A stretch of DNA of 32,418 nt, from assembly GCA_947649205.1 (NCBI GenBank), contig CANSQM010000028.1, positions 1 to 32,418 of the forward strand, written 5' to 3'. This document shows, piece after piece, positions 23,607 to 31,594 of the stretch. The position numbers and the translations under genes are program-made. The notes under the pieces were generated by a model. It had not been told where the DNA came from. It was given only the letters and a program-made list of their open reading frames with translations, and searched no databases. The stretch's first letter is position 1, and every line of letters starts with the position of its first letter. This DNA is from an uncultured Enterorhabdus sp. (GTDB taxonomy: Bacteria; Actinomycetota; Coriobacteriia; Coriobacteriales; Eggerthellaceae).

Positions 23607-24662
23607 TTATCGAAGTTTCTCGGCGATGGTCGCCAGCGCCTCACGACACAGGCCCGCCGCGCACCACTCCACCGGCGGCACCTCCCCATCGGCCTCCATG
23701 GCCCGGGGGAAGCGGGCCGCCTCGTCGTAGGAGACGACCGTAAGCGGCCGGCGAGTGCGCAGCGTGCGCAGCCGTGCGATAAAGGCCCCCAGATACGAGG
23801 GGTTCTCCATCTCGGCTGGGGCCAGCACCTCCACGGCCAGGTCGGCAAACCGCTGCAGACGCTGCTTGCGATCCACCGTGGCCTGCACCTTCTCAGGCGA
23901 TTCCAGCTGGTACAGCAAAAGCACGCGATGACCCAGCATACCCGCCGTGTTTCCCCCGGCCGACGTATCGCGTGCGACGGGCGCCAGGGCATCGTAGTAG
24001 TCGATCTCGCGAGCCGCCTCGCACTTGAGGGCGAAGACGCGCCCGTCGACGCACCGGACGACCGCCTCGGGGAAACGCCGCTCCCGGGAGGGCACCTGGG
24101 CTCCCATGGTGAGCACGTCGGTCGGTGCGACGCAGGCCGTCTGACCGTCCCCGCATCCCACGGCCCAGACGCGCACGAGGCCAAGCGACGCCAGGACACC
24201 CAGGTAGACCCAGGCCTCGTAGGCACCCCGCGCAAGCGCGTCAGCCGTGGCGCGCACACACCGGCGCGCCTGGCCGTCAGCCTCGGACAGGGCCACGCGC
24301 CCCGAAAGGGCATCGATAACCACCGACTGCAGCGGCACAGCCAAGGCCTTCGCGGGGTTGGCTGCGAAGGCCTCCAACCGACCGGGTAGCGCGACCTTCG
24401 CCAAGCCGGCAGCACGGGACAAATCCTCGCACACCGCTGCCAGTGCGTCGGCAAGCAGCCCCATCGAGACCCGCTCGCCGTCGGTCAGCACCGCATCGAC
24501 GATCTGATGCTGGATGGCCCCCACGCGCTCGTAGAACTCCCCGCGCAACGGGGCGGCCACCGAGAGCATCTGCGGAGTCACGCTCACGCCGTCACGCTCC
24601 TGCGCCCACTGGCGCAGCTCGACCAGCGCCTCGCCCCATGTTGCTGTCTTCGCCTGCCCCAT
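23607..24662 (-). CDS. Protein of unknown function within the hydroxylase operon
   Basis: I do not recognise this 351-residue protein. It has no signal peptide or membrane segment, so it is probably cytoplasmic. The N-terminal half looks helical (WGEALVELRQWAQERDGVSV, VGAIQHQIVDAVLTDGERVS). The middle holds scattered Cys (C169, C176, C203, C214 approximately) without a metal motif. The C-terminal part (VLLLYQLESPEKVQATVDRKQRLQRFADLAVEVL) reads as alternating strand and helix. It starts 24 nt after the FAD subunit gene and ends 51 nt before the cytochrome gene, so it is surely co-transcribed. An assembly or quality-control factor for this enzyme is possible, but nothing in the sequence proves it. 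AAGGGAAG lies 9 nt before the ATG. Confidence 0.8.
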   Translation of the reverse strand: MGQAKTATWGEALVELRQWAQERDGVSVTPQMLSVAAPLRGEFYERVGAIQHQIVDAVLTDGERVSMGLLADALAAVCEDLSRAAGLAKVALPGRLEAFAANPAKALAVPLQSVVIDALSGRVALSEADGQARRCVRATADALARGAYEAWVYLGVLASLGLVRVWAVGCGDGQTACVAPTDVLTMGAQVPSRERRFPEAVVRCVDGRVFALKCEAAREIDYYDALAPVARDTSAGGNTAGMLGHRVLLLYQLESPEKVQATVDRKQRLQRFADLAVEVLAPAEMENPSYLGAFIARLRTLRTRRPLTVVSYDEAARFPRAMEADGEVPPVEWCAAGLCREALATIAEKLR

Positions 24663-24686
24663 CGTCGTCAGCTTCCCTTCCGCATC

Positions 24687-25628
24687 CTAGCCCGCGATGT
24701 CCATCAGCGTGCGCTTGACGAGCGTACGGGCGATGTCCACCTTGTAGGCGTTCTTGCCCAGGGGCCTGGCCACCGACACCGCCGCCTCGCCGGCCGCCTC
24801 GGCCGCGTCAGCCGTCACGCCGCCGGCCACAGCCTCCTCGGCCTCCCTCGAACGCCAGGGCGCCGGGTGAACGCCGCCGAGCACCACGCGGGTGGCTCCG
24901 TCGGCGGTTTGGGCCACGGCACAGTTCGCCACGGGAAAATCGATGGACTTGCGCAGGGCGAACTTCTGGAAGGCGCTCTTGGCGGCCTTGGGCACGCGGA
25001 ACTCCTTCACCACTTCCCCATCCTCCAACACGTTGGAGCGATGCCCGTGGGCACCGAAGAACTCCTCGGCCGGCACCTCGCGCTTGGTGGTGACCACCGT
25101 GGCCCCCAGGGCCACAAGCGCCGGCGCCGTGTCGTGAGACGAGGAGGCGAAGCAGCCGTTATCGTCGCCGAAGATGGAGTGGTAGCGGTTGTCGCCGATG
25201 CGGGCCGGACAGGTCGCCCCGCCCTTGCGCTTGCAGTGGAAGCGATCGTCGGGCACGCGGAAGTACCAGCAGCGGTGCATCTGGCAGATGTTCCCGCCGA
25301 GCGTGCCCATGTGCCGTATGGTGGGCGATGCCACGCGCCCAGCCGCCTGGGCAAGGGCCGCGGCATGGGTCTTCACCAGGTCGCTCTCGGCCACATCGGC
25401 CAGCTTGGCCAGAGCGCCGATGCGCAGCGCATCTCCCTCCTCGGCGATGCCGTCCATGTCGGGGATGGTCTTCAGGTCGATGACGCACTCGGGGTACTCG
25501 GGGAAGATCTCGTCCTTCAGGGTTCCCAGAAGGTCGGTACCTCCGGCCATGACCCAAGCCGTCCCGTTCTTCGCCTCGTTCGCCGCCTCATCGGCCGAGG
25601 AGGCCTGCATATGCTTGAAATGCTTCAT
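24687..25628 (-). CDS. FAD-binding subunit of a molybdenum hydroxylase, with extra cysteines
   Basis: The 313-residue protein belongs to the CoxM/XdhB/PaoB family. FAD contacts are seen in WVMAGGTDLLGTLKDEI (25-41) and in IRHMGTLGGNICQM (104-117), with TAPALVALGATV after. Five Cys lie in one loop: C115, C120, C132, C140 and C159 (CQMHRC...FHCKRKGGATC...NGC). A comparable insertion holds a [4Fe-4S] cluster in PaoB and in 4-hydroxybenzoyl-CoA reductase, so a cluster here is likely. The C-terminal CO_deh_flav_C part (LRKSIDFPVANCAVAQ, VVLGGVHPAPWR) is complete. GGAGG lies 7 nt before the ATG, and the gene follows the Moco subunit by 18 nt. No Tat signal is present; co-export with the [2Fe-2S] subunit is inferred. 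Confidence 0.93.
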   Translation of the reverse strand: MKHFKHMQASSADEAANEAKNGTAWVMAGGTDLLGTLKDEIFPEYPECVIDLKTIPDMDGIAEEGDALRIGALAKLADVAESDLVKTHAAALAQAAGRVASPTIRHMGTLGGNICQMHRCWYFRVPDDRFHCKRKGGATCPARIGDNRYHSIFGDDNGCFASSSHDTAPALVALGATVVTTKREVPAEEFFGAHGHRSNVLEDGEVVKEFRVPKAAKSAFQKFALRKSIDFPVANCAVAQTADGATRVVLGGVHPAPWRSREAEEAVAGGVTADAAEAAGEAAVSVARPLGKNAYKVDIARTLVKRTLMDIAG

Positions 25629-25646
25629 GTCGTATCCTCCTTCGCC

Positions 25647-27944
25647 TTACGCCTGCTGGGCGGCCAGCACCGCCAGCACCTTGTCGGGGGTGAAGGGCTG
25701 CATGGTGATAAAGTCGCCGCCCGTGGCATTCTGGATGGCGAGCCCCACGAGCCCCGCGTTGGTATGGGCATGGGCCACGCCCGTGGAGCCGTAGGCGCCG
25801 CCGCCCATGCGACTCTCCACCGGCACCGAGTCGATCTTGGGCTGATCAAGGGCCGTGGGCACCTTGTAGTCGTACATGTTCCCGTTCAGAAGCACGCCGG
25901 TGTTCTCGTCCCAGATGAGCTCCTCGCGCAGCGCGCGGCCCTCGGCCTGGGTGAGCGCCATCTCCAGCTGGCCCAGGGCCGACGCCGGGCGGATGACCTT
26001 GCCGAAGTCGTGGGCGGCCACATAGTCGAGCACTTCCACCAGCCCCGTCTCCGGATCGACCGCCACCTCGCAGAAGTCCACGTTCATAGTGCGCACGACA
26101 TCGTTCTGGAAGGGGGTCTCGGGCTTGCCGCAATACCCCACGGCCAGCTGGCCGATGCCCACGATGGGCATCTGCTGGGCAGGGTCGGCCTTCAGGGTGA
26201 TCATCGAGTCCACGAGGTCCACCTCGTCGGGAGTCACGCCGAACAGCGACGCACCCGTGGCGAGGATCTGGGCCTTCAGCTGCACCGCCGCCTCCTTGGC
26301 CGCCCAGGTGACCGAGCTACCACGATCAGCCGCGTCGCCCTGCTGCCAGTTGTTGTAGTTCGGGGCGTAGTAGACGATAACGTCCTCGGGCTTCATGCCC
26401 ATCTCCTCGGCGATGACGAGCTGGGCCGCGTCGGGCCAGTAGGTGCCGATGAGGGCCTCGGCGTACGGCATGTAGATCTTACCGTCCACGCCCATGCGCA
26501 GATTGATGTTATAGGAGATCATGCCCCAGGTCATCGACCAGCAGGCGCGGGCCGCCACACCGTGCAGACGGCCGTCCTCCAGCGTCTTCGCGCCGGGGGC
26601 GTGCCATTTCCCGTCCCAGTCGAAGGCCTTCTTGCCCGCGTCCATGCAGGCGGAAAGCGAGGGATCGGTCACCTTCACGTTCTTCATGATGACGTCGGTG
26701 ATGGGCATGTTCAGGGCATTGGCAATATGCGCGAAGGCCAGGTTCACCGGCTCCCACATGTCCTTGCCCGGATCGGCCGTGGTGCAGGCGCCGTTGGTGA
26801 CGTAGTAGGCCATATCCGAGTAGATGTTCGGGCATACGGTGGACTTGAAGGCCTGCGCGTTGGGCGGCAGCACCAAGTGTCCGTGGGTCTTGTCGCCGTA
26901 GCCGCCGCGGGCGCCGGACTGGTGCACGTTGCGCTGCTGCACGGCCACGAGCGTGCCGTCGTCGTTGAAGCCGATGCGGCCGGTGATGTAGGTCTGGGGC
27001 ACGGCGGCGTCGAAGGACTGGCGCCGGGTATTCACGAAACGCACGGGCACCCCACCGAGGCGCTTGGAGAGCAGGGGCGCCAGCTGCGCACCGCGCTTCT
27101 CCACGAAGTCGCAGTAGCGGGAGGCCATGTACGGCGTGAGCGCGCGAAACTTGTCGGCATGGGAGCCGAAGCCCATGTAGGCCGACACGATGGGGCCGTT
27201 GCTCGGGAAGTGCGCGTGGTTGGTGACGTAGCACATCTTCTCGCCGTCGGGGTTGCCCCACGGGTCGTTGGCCCAGTAGCTAAAGTAGGCCGGCGGCATG
27301 GAACGGAACTGGCTCCACATGGGGCGGCCGTACTCGATCATGGCCACATGATCGGCAGCCGCCAGGCCCTCCTCCACGTTGCCGTTCTCCCACTCCACCG
27401 GTGCGCCGAAGGTGTTGCCGGTCATGTTGGAGTCGGGGTTCATCTCGGGGCGCAGGATGGGGGCGCCGGGCTTGGCGGCCTCGCGGGCGTCCAGGATGAA
27501 GGGCAGCGCCTCCCAGTCGACCTTCACGGCGTCCAGGGCGCGCTTGCAGGTCTCCTCGTTCACGGCCACCACGACCACGCCCACCTCGTCGCCCTCGAAC
27601 TCGGCCTCATCGCCCAGAAGCGGGCTCGCGCCGAACTCGTAGTAGCTGGGGCGGTACTTGGGCATGGAGGCGATCTCCTCGTCCTCGTAGGTGAGCACGA
27701 GCTTCACGCCCTCGATCTTCTCGGCCTCGGAGGTGTCGAGCCCGGTGATCTTCGCATGGCCGTAGGGGGAATGCAGGGCCATGGCCGTGAGCGTACCCTC
27801 CTCCCACAGATCGGTGGGGTACACCGCCACGCCCGAGATCATATCCCAGGACTGGCGACCAGGATGGTCCCACGTGCCGACGTACTTGAAGTCGGTGCGA
27901 TCGTCGTTGACGCCCGACAGGATGGACTCGCACTTCTCTCCCAT
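25647..27944 (-). CDS. Molybdopterin-binding subunit of a xanthine dehydrogenase-family enzyme, active-site Glu replaced by His
   Basis: The 765-residue protein spans both domains of the large subunit: N-terminal YVGTWDHPGRQSWDMISGVAVYP, then KITGLDTSEAEKIEGVKLVLT and GDEVGVVVVAVNEETCKRAL, and the C-terminal cofactor domain to YGSTGVAHAHTNAGLVGLAI. In the family the catalytic Glu lies in GxYGxKGVGEP; here the aligned stretch is GAYGSTGVAHA, so His725 stands in its place. The GGGFGxK cofactor loop is also altered (MGFGSHADK). The enzyme may therefore not be a standard hydroxylase, and its substrate is unknown. Its ATG overlaps the stop of the [2Fe-2S] gene by one base (TAATG), with GGGAGG 6 nt upstream. 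The open frame extends upstream of 27944, but that part belongs to the preceding gene in another frame. Confidence 0.92.
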   Translation of the reverse strand: MGEKCESILSGVNDDRTDFKYVGTWDHPGRQSWDMISGVAVYPTDLWEEGTLTAMALHSPYGHAKITGLDTSEAEKIEGVKLVLTYEDEEIASMPKYRPSYYEFGASPLLGDEAEFEGDEVGVVVVAVNEETCKRALDAVKVDWEALPFILDAREAAKPGAPILRPEMNPDSNMTGNTFGAPVEWENGNVEEGLAAADHVAMIEYGRPMWSQFRSMPPAYFSYWANDPWGNPDGEKMCYVTNHAHFPSNGPIVSAYMGFGSHADKFRALTPYMASRYCDFVEKRGAQLAPLLSKRLGGVPVRFVNTRRQSFDAAVPQTYITGRIGFNDDGTLVAVQQRNVHQSGARGGYGDKTHGHLVLPPNAQAFKSTVCPNIYSDMAYYVTNGACTTADPGKDMWEPVNLAFAHIANALNMPITDVIMKNVKVTDPSLSACMDAGKKAFDWDGKWHAPGAKTLEDGRLHGVAARACWSMTWGMISYNINLRMGVDGKIYMPYAEALIGTYWPDAAQLVIAEEMGMKPEDVIVYYAPNYNNWQQGDAADRGSSVTWAAKEAAVQLKAQILATGASLFGVTPDEVDLVDSMITLKADPAQQMPIVGIGQLAVGYCGKPETPFQNDVVRTMNVDFCEVAVDPETGLVEVLDYVAAHDFGKVIRPASALGQLEMALTQAEGRALREELIWDENTGVLLNGNMYDYKVPTALDQPKIDSVPVESRMGGGAYGSTGVAHAHTNAGLVGLAIQNATGGDFITMQPFTPDKVLAVLAAQQA

Positions 27945-28663
27945 TAGTTGCCTCCCTTCATGGCGGCGGCAGCCTCGGTGATGGCCTGCACGTGGCGACT
28001 GTAGGTGCCGCAACGGCAGATGTTGCCGGCCAGCTCCTCGCGGATCTGCTCCTCGGTGGGCTCGCCGTACTTCTCGATGATGTACTTGGCCACGGTGAAC
28101 TGGCCGGGCGTGCAGTAGCCGCACTGGGCCGCATCGGCCTTGGCGTAGGCTTCTACCAAGGGGCGGTAGCGCTCGTCGGCAGCGATGCCCTCGGAGGTCT
28201 CGATGACCTTGCCCTCGCACTGGACGGCGAGCGTCGTGCAGGCCAGCGCCGGCACCCCATCGATGAGCACGGTGCAGCTGCCGCAGCCGCCGCGATCGCA
28301 CATCTCCTTGGTGCCGCCGTGCAGATCGGTGGCTCGAAGCAGGGTCTCGCGCAGGGTCCACTGGGGCTCCACCTGCACCTTCAGCTCGTTGCCGTTGATG
28401 GTGAGGGTGGCGCACTGGGGAATGCCGCAGGAGGCATCGGGATGGGCCTCCTCGAAGTGCTTGACCAGGCTGTCGTAGTCGGTGGTCTTGCTCCCGCAGA
28501 CCGGGCAGGTGTACACGAAGTCCGTGACGGTCACGGTCTGTGCCACCGCTTCCTCAGGCACGCCGAGCACGCTGCCGATACCGAGCCCGGCGACCCCGGC
28601 GGCAATGCCCGCCAAACCGCCGGCCTTGAAGAAGTCGCGACGGGACACGTTGCTCATCGTCAT
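27944..28663 (-). CDS. Tat-exported [2Fe-2S] subunit of a molybdenum hydroxylase with a C2H2 zinc-finger-like insert
   Basis: The 239-residue protein opens with a Tat signal (SRRDFFKAGG, 7-16) and a hydrophobic stretch to AVAQ. The ferredoxin domain has C122, C127, C130 and C142; the second, helical domain has C181-C184 (AQCGYCTPGQ) and C216-C218 (NICRCGTY). This is the full set for the two [2Fe-2S] clusters of the CoxS/PaoA family. Between signal and ferredoxin domain lies YTCPVCG...LVKHFEEAH (51-74) with C53-x2-C56-x12-H69-x4-H74, the exact spacing of a C2H2 zinc finger, which is not part of the family. The ATG at 28663 follows AGGAGG; a second ATG at 28657 is possible. It is the first gene of the operon. 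Confidence 0.94.
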   Translation of the reverse strand: MTMSNVSRRDFFKAGGLAGIAAGVAGLGIGSVLGVPEEAVAQTVTVTDFVYTCPVCGSKTTDYDSLVKHFEEAHPDASCGIPQCATLTINGNELKVQVEPQWTLRETLLRATDLHGGTKEMCDRGGCGSCTVLIDGVPALACTTLAVQCEGKVIETSEGIAADERYRPLVEAYAKADAAQCGYCTPGQFTVAKYIIEKYGEPTEEQIREELAGNICRCGTYSRHVQAITEAAAAMKGGN

Positions 28664-28705
28664 ACTCCTCCTCCTTCTCTTCTCGTCGTCGTTATTGACG
28701 TTCTC

Positions 28706-28762
28706 AGCATAAGAAGGAGAAAGGGTAGGCGCATTACACCAAAGGGGTAGCCCCGAGGGGTA
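28706..28762 (-). promoter_or_regulatory. Operon promoter region with three GGGTA direct repeats
   Basis: The + strand shows AGGGGTA at 28743-28749 and 28756-28762 and AAGGGTA at 28721-28727, all in one orientation. On the minus strand TATGCT (28711-28706) is a weak -10 without a -35, about 43 nt before the start codon. G-rich direct repeats ahead of a weak promoter are the layout of MalT-type activator boxes. The neighbouring MalT-like regulator is the natural candidate. Confidence 0.45.
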
Positions 28763-28804
28763 TTTTGGGAAAGGAAGGCGAAGAAAAGGGGCGAAAGGAA
28801 GGTA

Positions 28805-28926
28805 GGCGGCCGGCTGGGGCGAGGGGGTCCGCGCGCAGATTCCGCAGCGACTGGAACAGCCCAGTGGGCTGTTCCACCAAGCGAGGACTGTCCGAGCGCG
28901 GCGCCCCCTCGCCCCAGCCGGCCGCC
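28805..28926 (+). ncRNA. Structured repeat element, copy 2, between the LuxR gene and the hydroxylase operon
   Basis: A 23-bp perfect outer stem (28805-28827 with 28904-28926) continues, after a small bulge, as CCGCGC/GCGCGG (28829-28834 with 28896-28901). Inside are motif A TTCCGCAGCGACT (28840-28852), an inner hairpin (28852-28861 with 28867-28876, loop CAGTG) and motif B CCAAGCGAGGACTGTC plus CGAGCG (28877-28898). It has the same orientation as copy 1 but is opposite to both flanking genes. The right arm ends 15 nt from the LuxR stop codon, so on the minus strand the long stem could also act as a 3' end structure. Confidence 0.6.
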
Positions 28927-28941
28927 GGAGGGACGGATCCC

Positions 28942-31545
28942 CTACAGCGAACCCTCTTCCCGCAGCAGAGCCACAGCCTGCATCTTCGAGTGCACGCCGA
29001 GCTTGGCGTACACGTTGCCGAGGTGCTTCTTCACCGTCTCGCGGGACACCACGAGCGCCTCGGCGGCTTCGGCCACCGAGGCTCCCCCGGCCACGATGCG
29101 CAAGCACTCCAACTCGCGCTCGGTGAGCAGGTCTGCGCAGGTCCGGCGCGGGCGCACAGCCTCATCGACGACGCACATGATAGCGGCGTCATCAGCCGCA
29201 CCCTCCTCCCCGGCCGCCTCGGGCGCGCGCAGCAGGTCGGCCACCGCCCGCATCTCGGAAGCGTACTCGGCAAAGGCCTGGACAAGGCCGCTCTCCCGCG
29301 ACAGGGCGTAGGCCTCGCGCACGAGACGGCGGGCGGCGGCGTGGCGGCCGGCACGGGCGGCCACGAGGGCCACAAGGCAGCACGCCCTCACCTTCAGAGC
29401 AAAGTCCTGGGTCTGAACCGCATCGACGAGCACCGCCCCGCGCTCCCAAGCATCCTCATCGCCCATGCAAAAGGAGCAAGCCAGATCGAAAAGGCCCGCA
29501 CGTCCGGTGCGAAGGCCCGCGCCCACCCGCTCGCGAATCTGGGGGCGGAAGGCGGCGCACCAGTCGCGCACCATGGGAAGAGTTGGCATGATGCCGCAGA
29601 CCGATTCCGCATCGGCGCGCCAGGCGGCGAGAAACTCGTCTCGGGCCGTTGCGGCACCGGCAGCATAGGCCACCTTCGCCGCGATGCCGTTGAGCTCCGC
29701 GGTGTTCGCAGCTACCGCCTCGGAAGCCGTCTGCGCCCGATAGCGCTCCCGCTCGCAGGCGAATCCCTCGATATCCCCCCGCTCGTAAGCCGTCACGGCC
29801 AAGGCGGCGTAGGCCAGGGCGAGCATGGGCTTGCGTGGACGCTCCCGCTCGCTGTACAGGGAAAGAGCGCGCTCGGCCAGCATCTCGGCGTCGGTGAGGT
29901 GCCCGATGAGCGCCGAGAAGATGGCGGCATTGGAAAGCGCGGAGCACGTGAGGTTGGCATTGCCGATGTCCTGTTGGAGCCTTACCGCCTCGCGAAACCC
30001 CTCGACCGCCCCCACCGGATCCTCCGTCCACCGGGACGAGGCGAGCACCTGGGTCATCATACCCCGTAGGTAGCGCTCCTCGGCGGGCAAGAAGCACAGG
30101 GCCTTCTCAGCGAAGCGGCCGCTCTCATCGCTGCGACGATCGAACGACGCCACGAAGGCTTTCTGCACCATGCAGAAGGCGAACAGGAAGTCCTCGCCCT
30201 CCTTCAGCGACAAAAGAGCCTGGTGGATGAGCTCGTTGGAGAGGACCGCATCGCCCGCCAGCGCCGCCGGCATGGCGGCCACGGCGCACAGGAAAGGCCG
30301 CTCGCGCAGAAAGTCGTGAGGAAGGAGCAGCGCCCAGCGCAGCACCGTGCCCTGCTCGTCGTTCATGTAAAGCGCCTTCCACCGCGCGACGATGATGTCG
30401 GCGATGCCGTCCCAGTCGCGCATCCAGAACGACAGCCCCACCGCCGTGTCGTCGAAGCCGCGATCCAGATACCACTGGCGGGCGGCCACGGCGCAGGCGC
30501 GGGCGTCCCCATCGGGCATGCGCCTCAAGTTCGCGCGGAGCGCATCTAGGAGCATCTTGTGGTAGCGGTACCAATCCCCCTCGTCAGCCCCGGTGATGCG
30601 CTGGACGAACAGCCCTTGGGAGATGAGCCGGTCGGCGCACTCGCGTACTTGAAAGGGCTCGAGGCCCGTCACCGCCGCCGCCAAATCCACGGAGAACGAG
30701 TCCACAACGCTCGTCTTCACCATGAAGTCGAGCAGGGGCGCCTCCAGGCCGCCGAGCACTTCCTCGAACAAATACGCGCTCACATCGTCGCCGGCCCGGG
30801 CGAGCGCGGACGCCACCTCGGTGCCCGACCCGTCGGCGCAGCACAGTTCCACCAGACGGCAGCCGGCCGCCCAGCCCTGGGTAGCCGCGTCCAAGCGCGC
30901 GGCGTCATCGTCGTCAAGCGCCACGCCGGCCCGGGCGAACAGCACACGCTGCTCGCCCGGAGTCAGGCGCAGATCGGCCTGGGACAGCTCGCCGAGGCCG
31001 CCGGCCATGCGCAGCTTCGCCAGGGGAAGGCGCACGGGAACCCGGGAGGTCATGACCAGGTGGAAGGTCGCGGGAAGGTTGCGCAGCAGATAGGCCAGGC
31101 CGTCGGAGAGCAGCGGCGCGTCCTGCACCGCATGCACGTCCTCCAGCACGAGCACGCGATGGGCGCCGTCGGCGGCCACGGCCTGAATCAGGCGGGCAAG
31201 CGCATCGCGGGCCTCCCCCGCATCGGACCAGTTGACATCCTGGACGCTCAGGGGCATATCAAGCGCAGGATCGGCCTCCTCCAACGCGGATACGGCCATA
31301 CTCCAGAAACGCAGGGGATCGGCATCGTCCTCGTCCAGCGAGCACCAGGCCACCGCCTTGTCGCAGGAGGCGGCCCATTGGGCCACCGCCGTGGTCTTCC
31401 CGAAGCCGGCGGGCGCTACCACGCAGGTCAGAGGCCGCGCGCAGGCACCTTCCAAAACGCGCGCCGTCCGCGGTCGCACGAGGGCATCGGCAGCCACCTG
31501 CGGACGGCGGATCTTCGTCGGCAGTATCGTGCATCCCACGCTCAT
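28942..31545 (-). CDS. MalT-like LuxR-family transcriptional regulator (STAND ATPase)
   Basis: The 867-residue protein has the MalT/LAL layout. An N-terminal ATPase module carries Walker A APAGFGKTT (45-53), a Walker B-like VLVLEDVHAV and the sensor LVMTSR. A long helical-repeat region follows (about 330-780). A C-terminal LuxR DNA-binding domain covers the last 62 residues (LLTERELECLRIVAGGAS...VSRETVKKHLGNVYAKLGVHSK). These regulators bind ATP and an inducer, oligomerise and activate promoters with repeated boxes. The ATG at 31545 is chosen because AGGAGGGG lies 8-10 nt upstream. The gene lies directly upstream of the hydroxylase operon in the same direction, so control of that operon is likely, though a regulatory role elsewhere is possible. 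Confidence 0.93.
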   Translation of the reverse strand: MSVGCTILPTKIRRPQVAADALVRPRTARVLEGACARPLTCVVAPAGFGKTTAVAQWAASCDKAVAWCSLDEDDADPLRFWSMAVSALEEADPALDMPLSVQDVNWSDAGEARDALARLIQAVAADGAHRVLVLEDVHAVQDAPLLSDGLAYLLRNLPATFHLVMTSRVPVRLPLAKLRMAGGLGELSQADLRLTPGEQRVLFARAGVALDDDDAARLDAATQGWAAGCRLVELCCADGSGTEVASALARAGDDVSAYLFEEVLGGLEAPLLDFMVKTSVVDSFSVDLAAAVTGLEPFQVRECADRLISQGLFVQRITGADEGDWYRYHKMLLDALRANLRRMPDGDARACAVAARQWYLDRGFDDTAVGLSFWMRDWDGIADIIVARWKALYMNDEQGTVLRWALLLPHDFLRERPFLCAVAAMPAALAGDAVLSNELIHQALLSLKEGEDFLFAFCMVQKAFVASFDRRSDESGRFAEKALCFLPAEERYLRGMMTQVLASSRWTEDPVGAVEGFREAVRLQQDIGNANLTCSALSNAAIFSALIGHLTDAEMLAERALSLYSERERPRKPMLALAYAALAVTAYERGDIEGFACERERYRAQTASEAVAANTAELNGIAAKVAYAAGAATARDEFLAAWRADAESVCGIMPTLPMVRDWCAAFRPQIRERVGAGLRTGRAGLFDLACSFCMGDEDAWERGAVLVDAVQTQDFALKVRACCLVALVAARAGRHAAARRLVREAYALSRESGLVQAFAEYASEMRAVADLLRAPEAAGEEGAADDAAIMCVVDEAVRPRRTCADLLTERELECLRIVAGGASVAEAAEALVVSRETVKKHLGNVYAKLGVHSKMQAVALLREEGSL

Positions 31546-31594
31546 CCCCGTCACCCCTCCTCGCATGCCTGCTCCCCAGTCCTCGGCTCTCCCG

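Noticed and set aside
24507..27947. Open frame of 1146 codons on the + strand across the hydroxylase genes
   Set aside because: It is antisense to three well-recognised genes. Its translation is rich in His, Gly and Leu with no family features, as expected from high-GC codon bias.
27944..29107. Longer [2Fe-2S] subunit start upstream of the Tat signal
   Set aside because: It would place the twin-arginine signal in the middle of the protein and read through the structured element. The ATG at 28663 has AGGAGG directly upstream.
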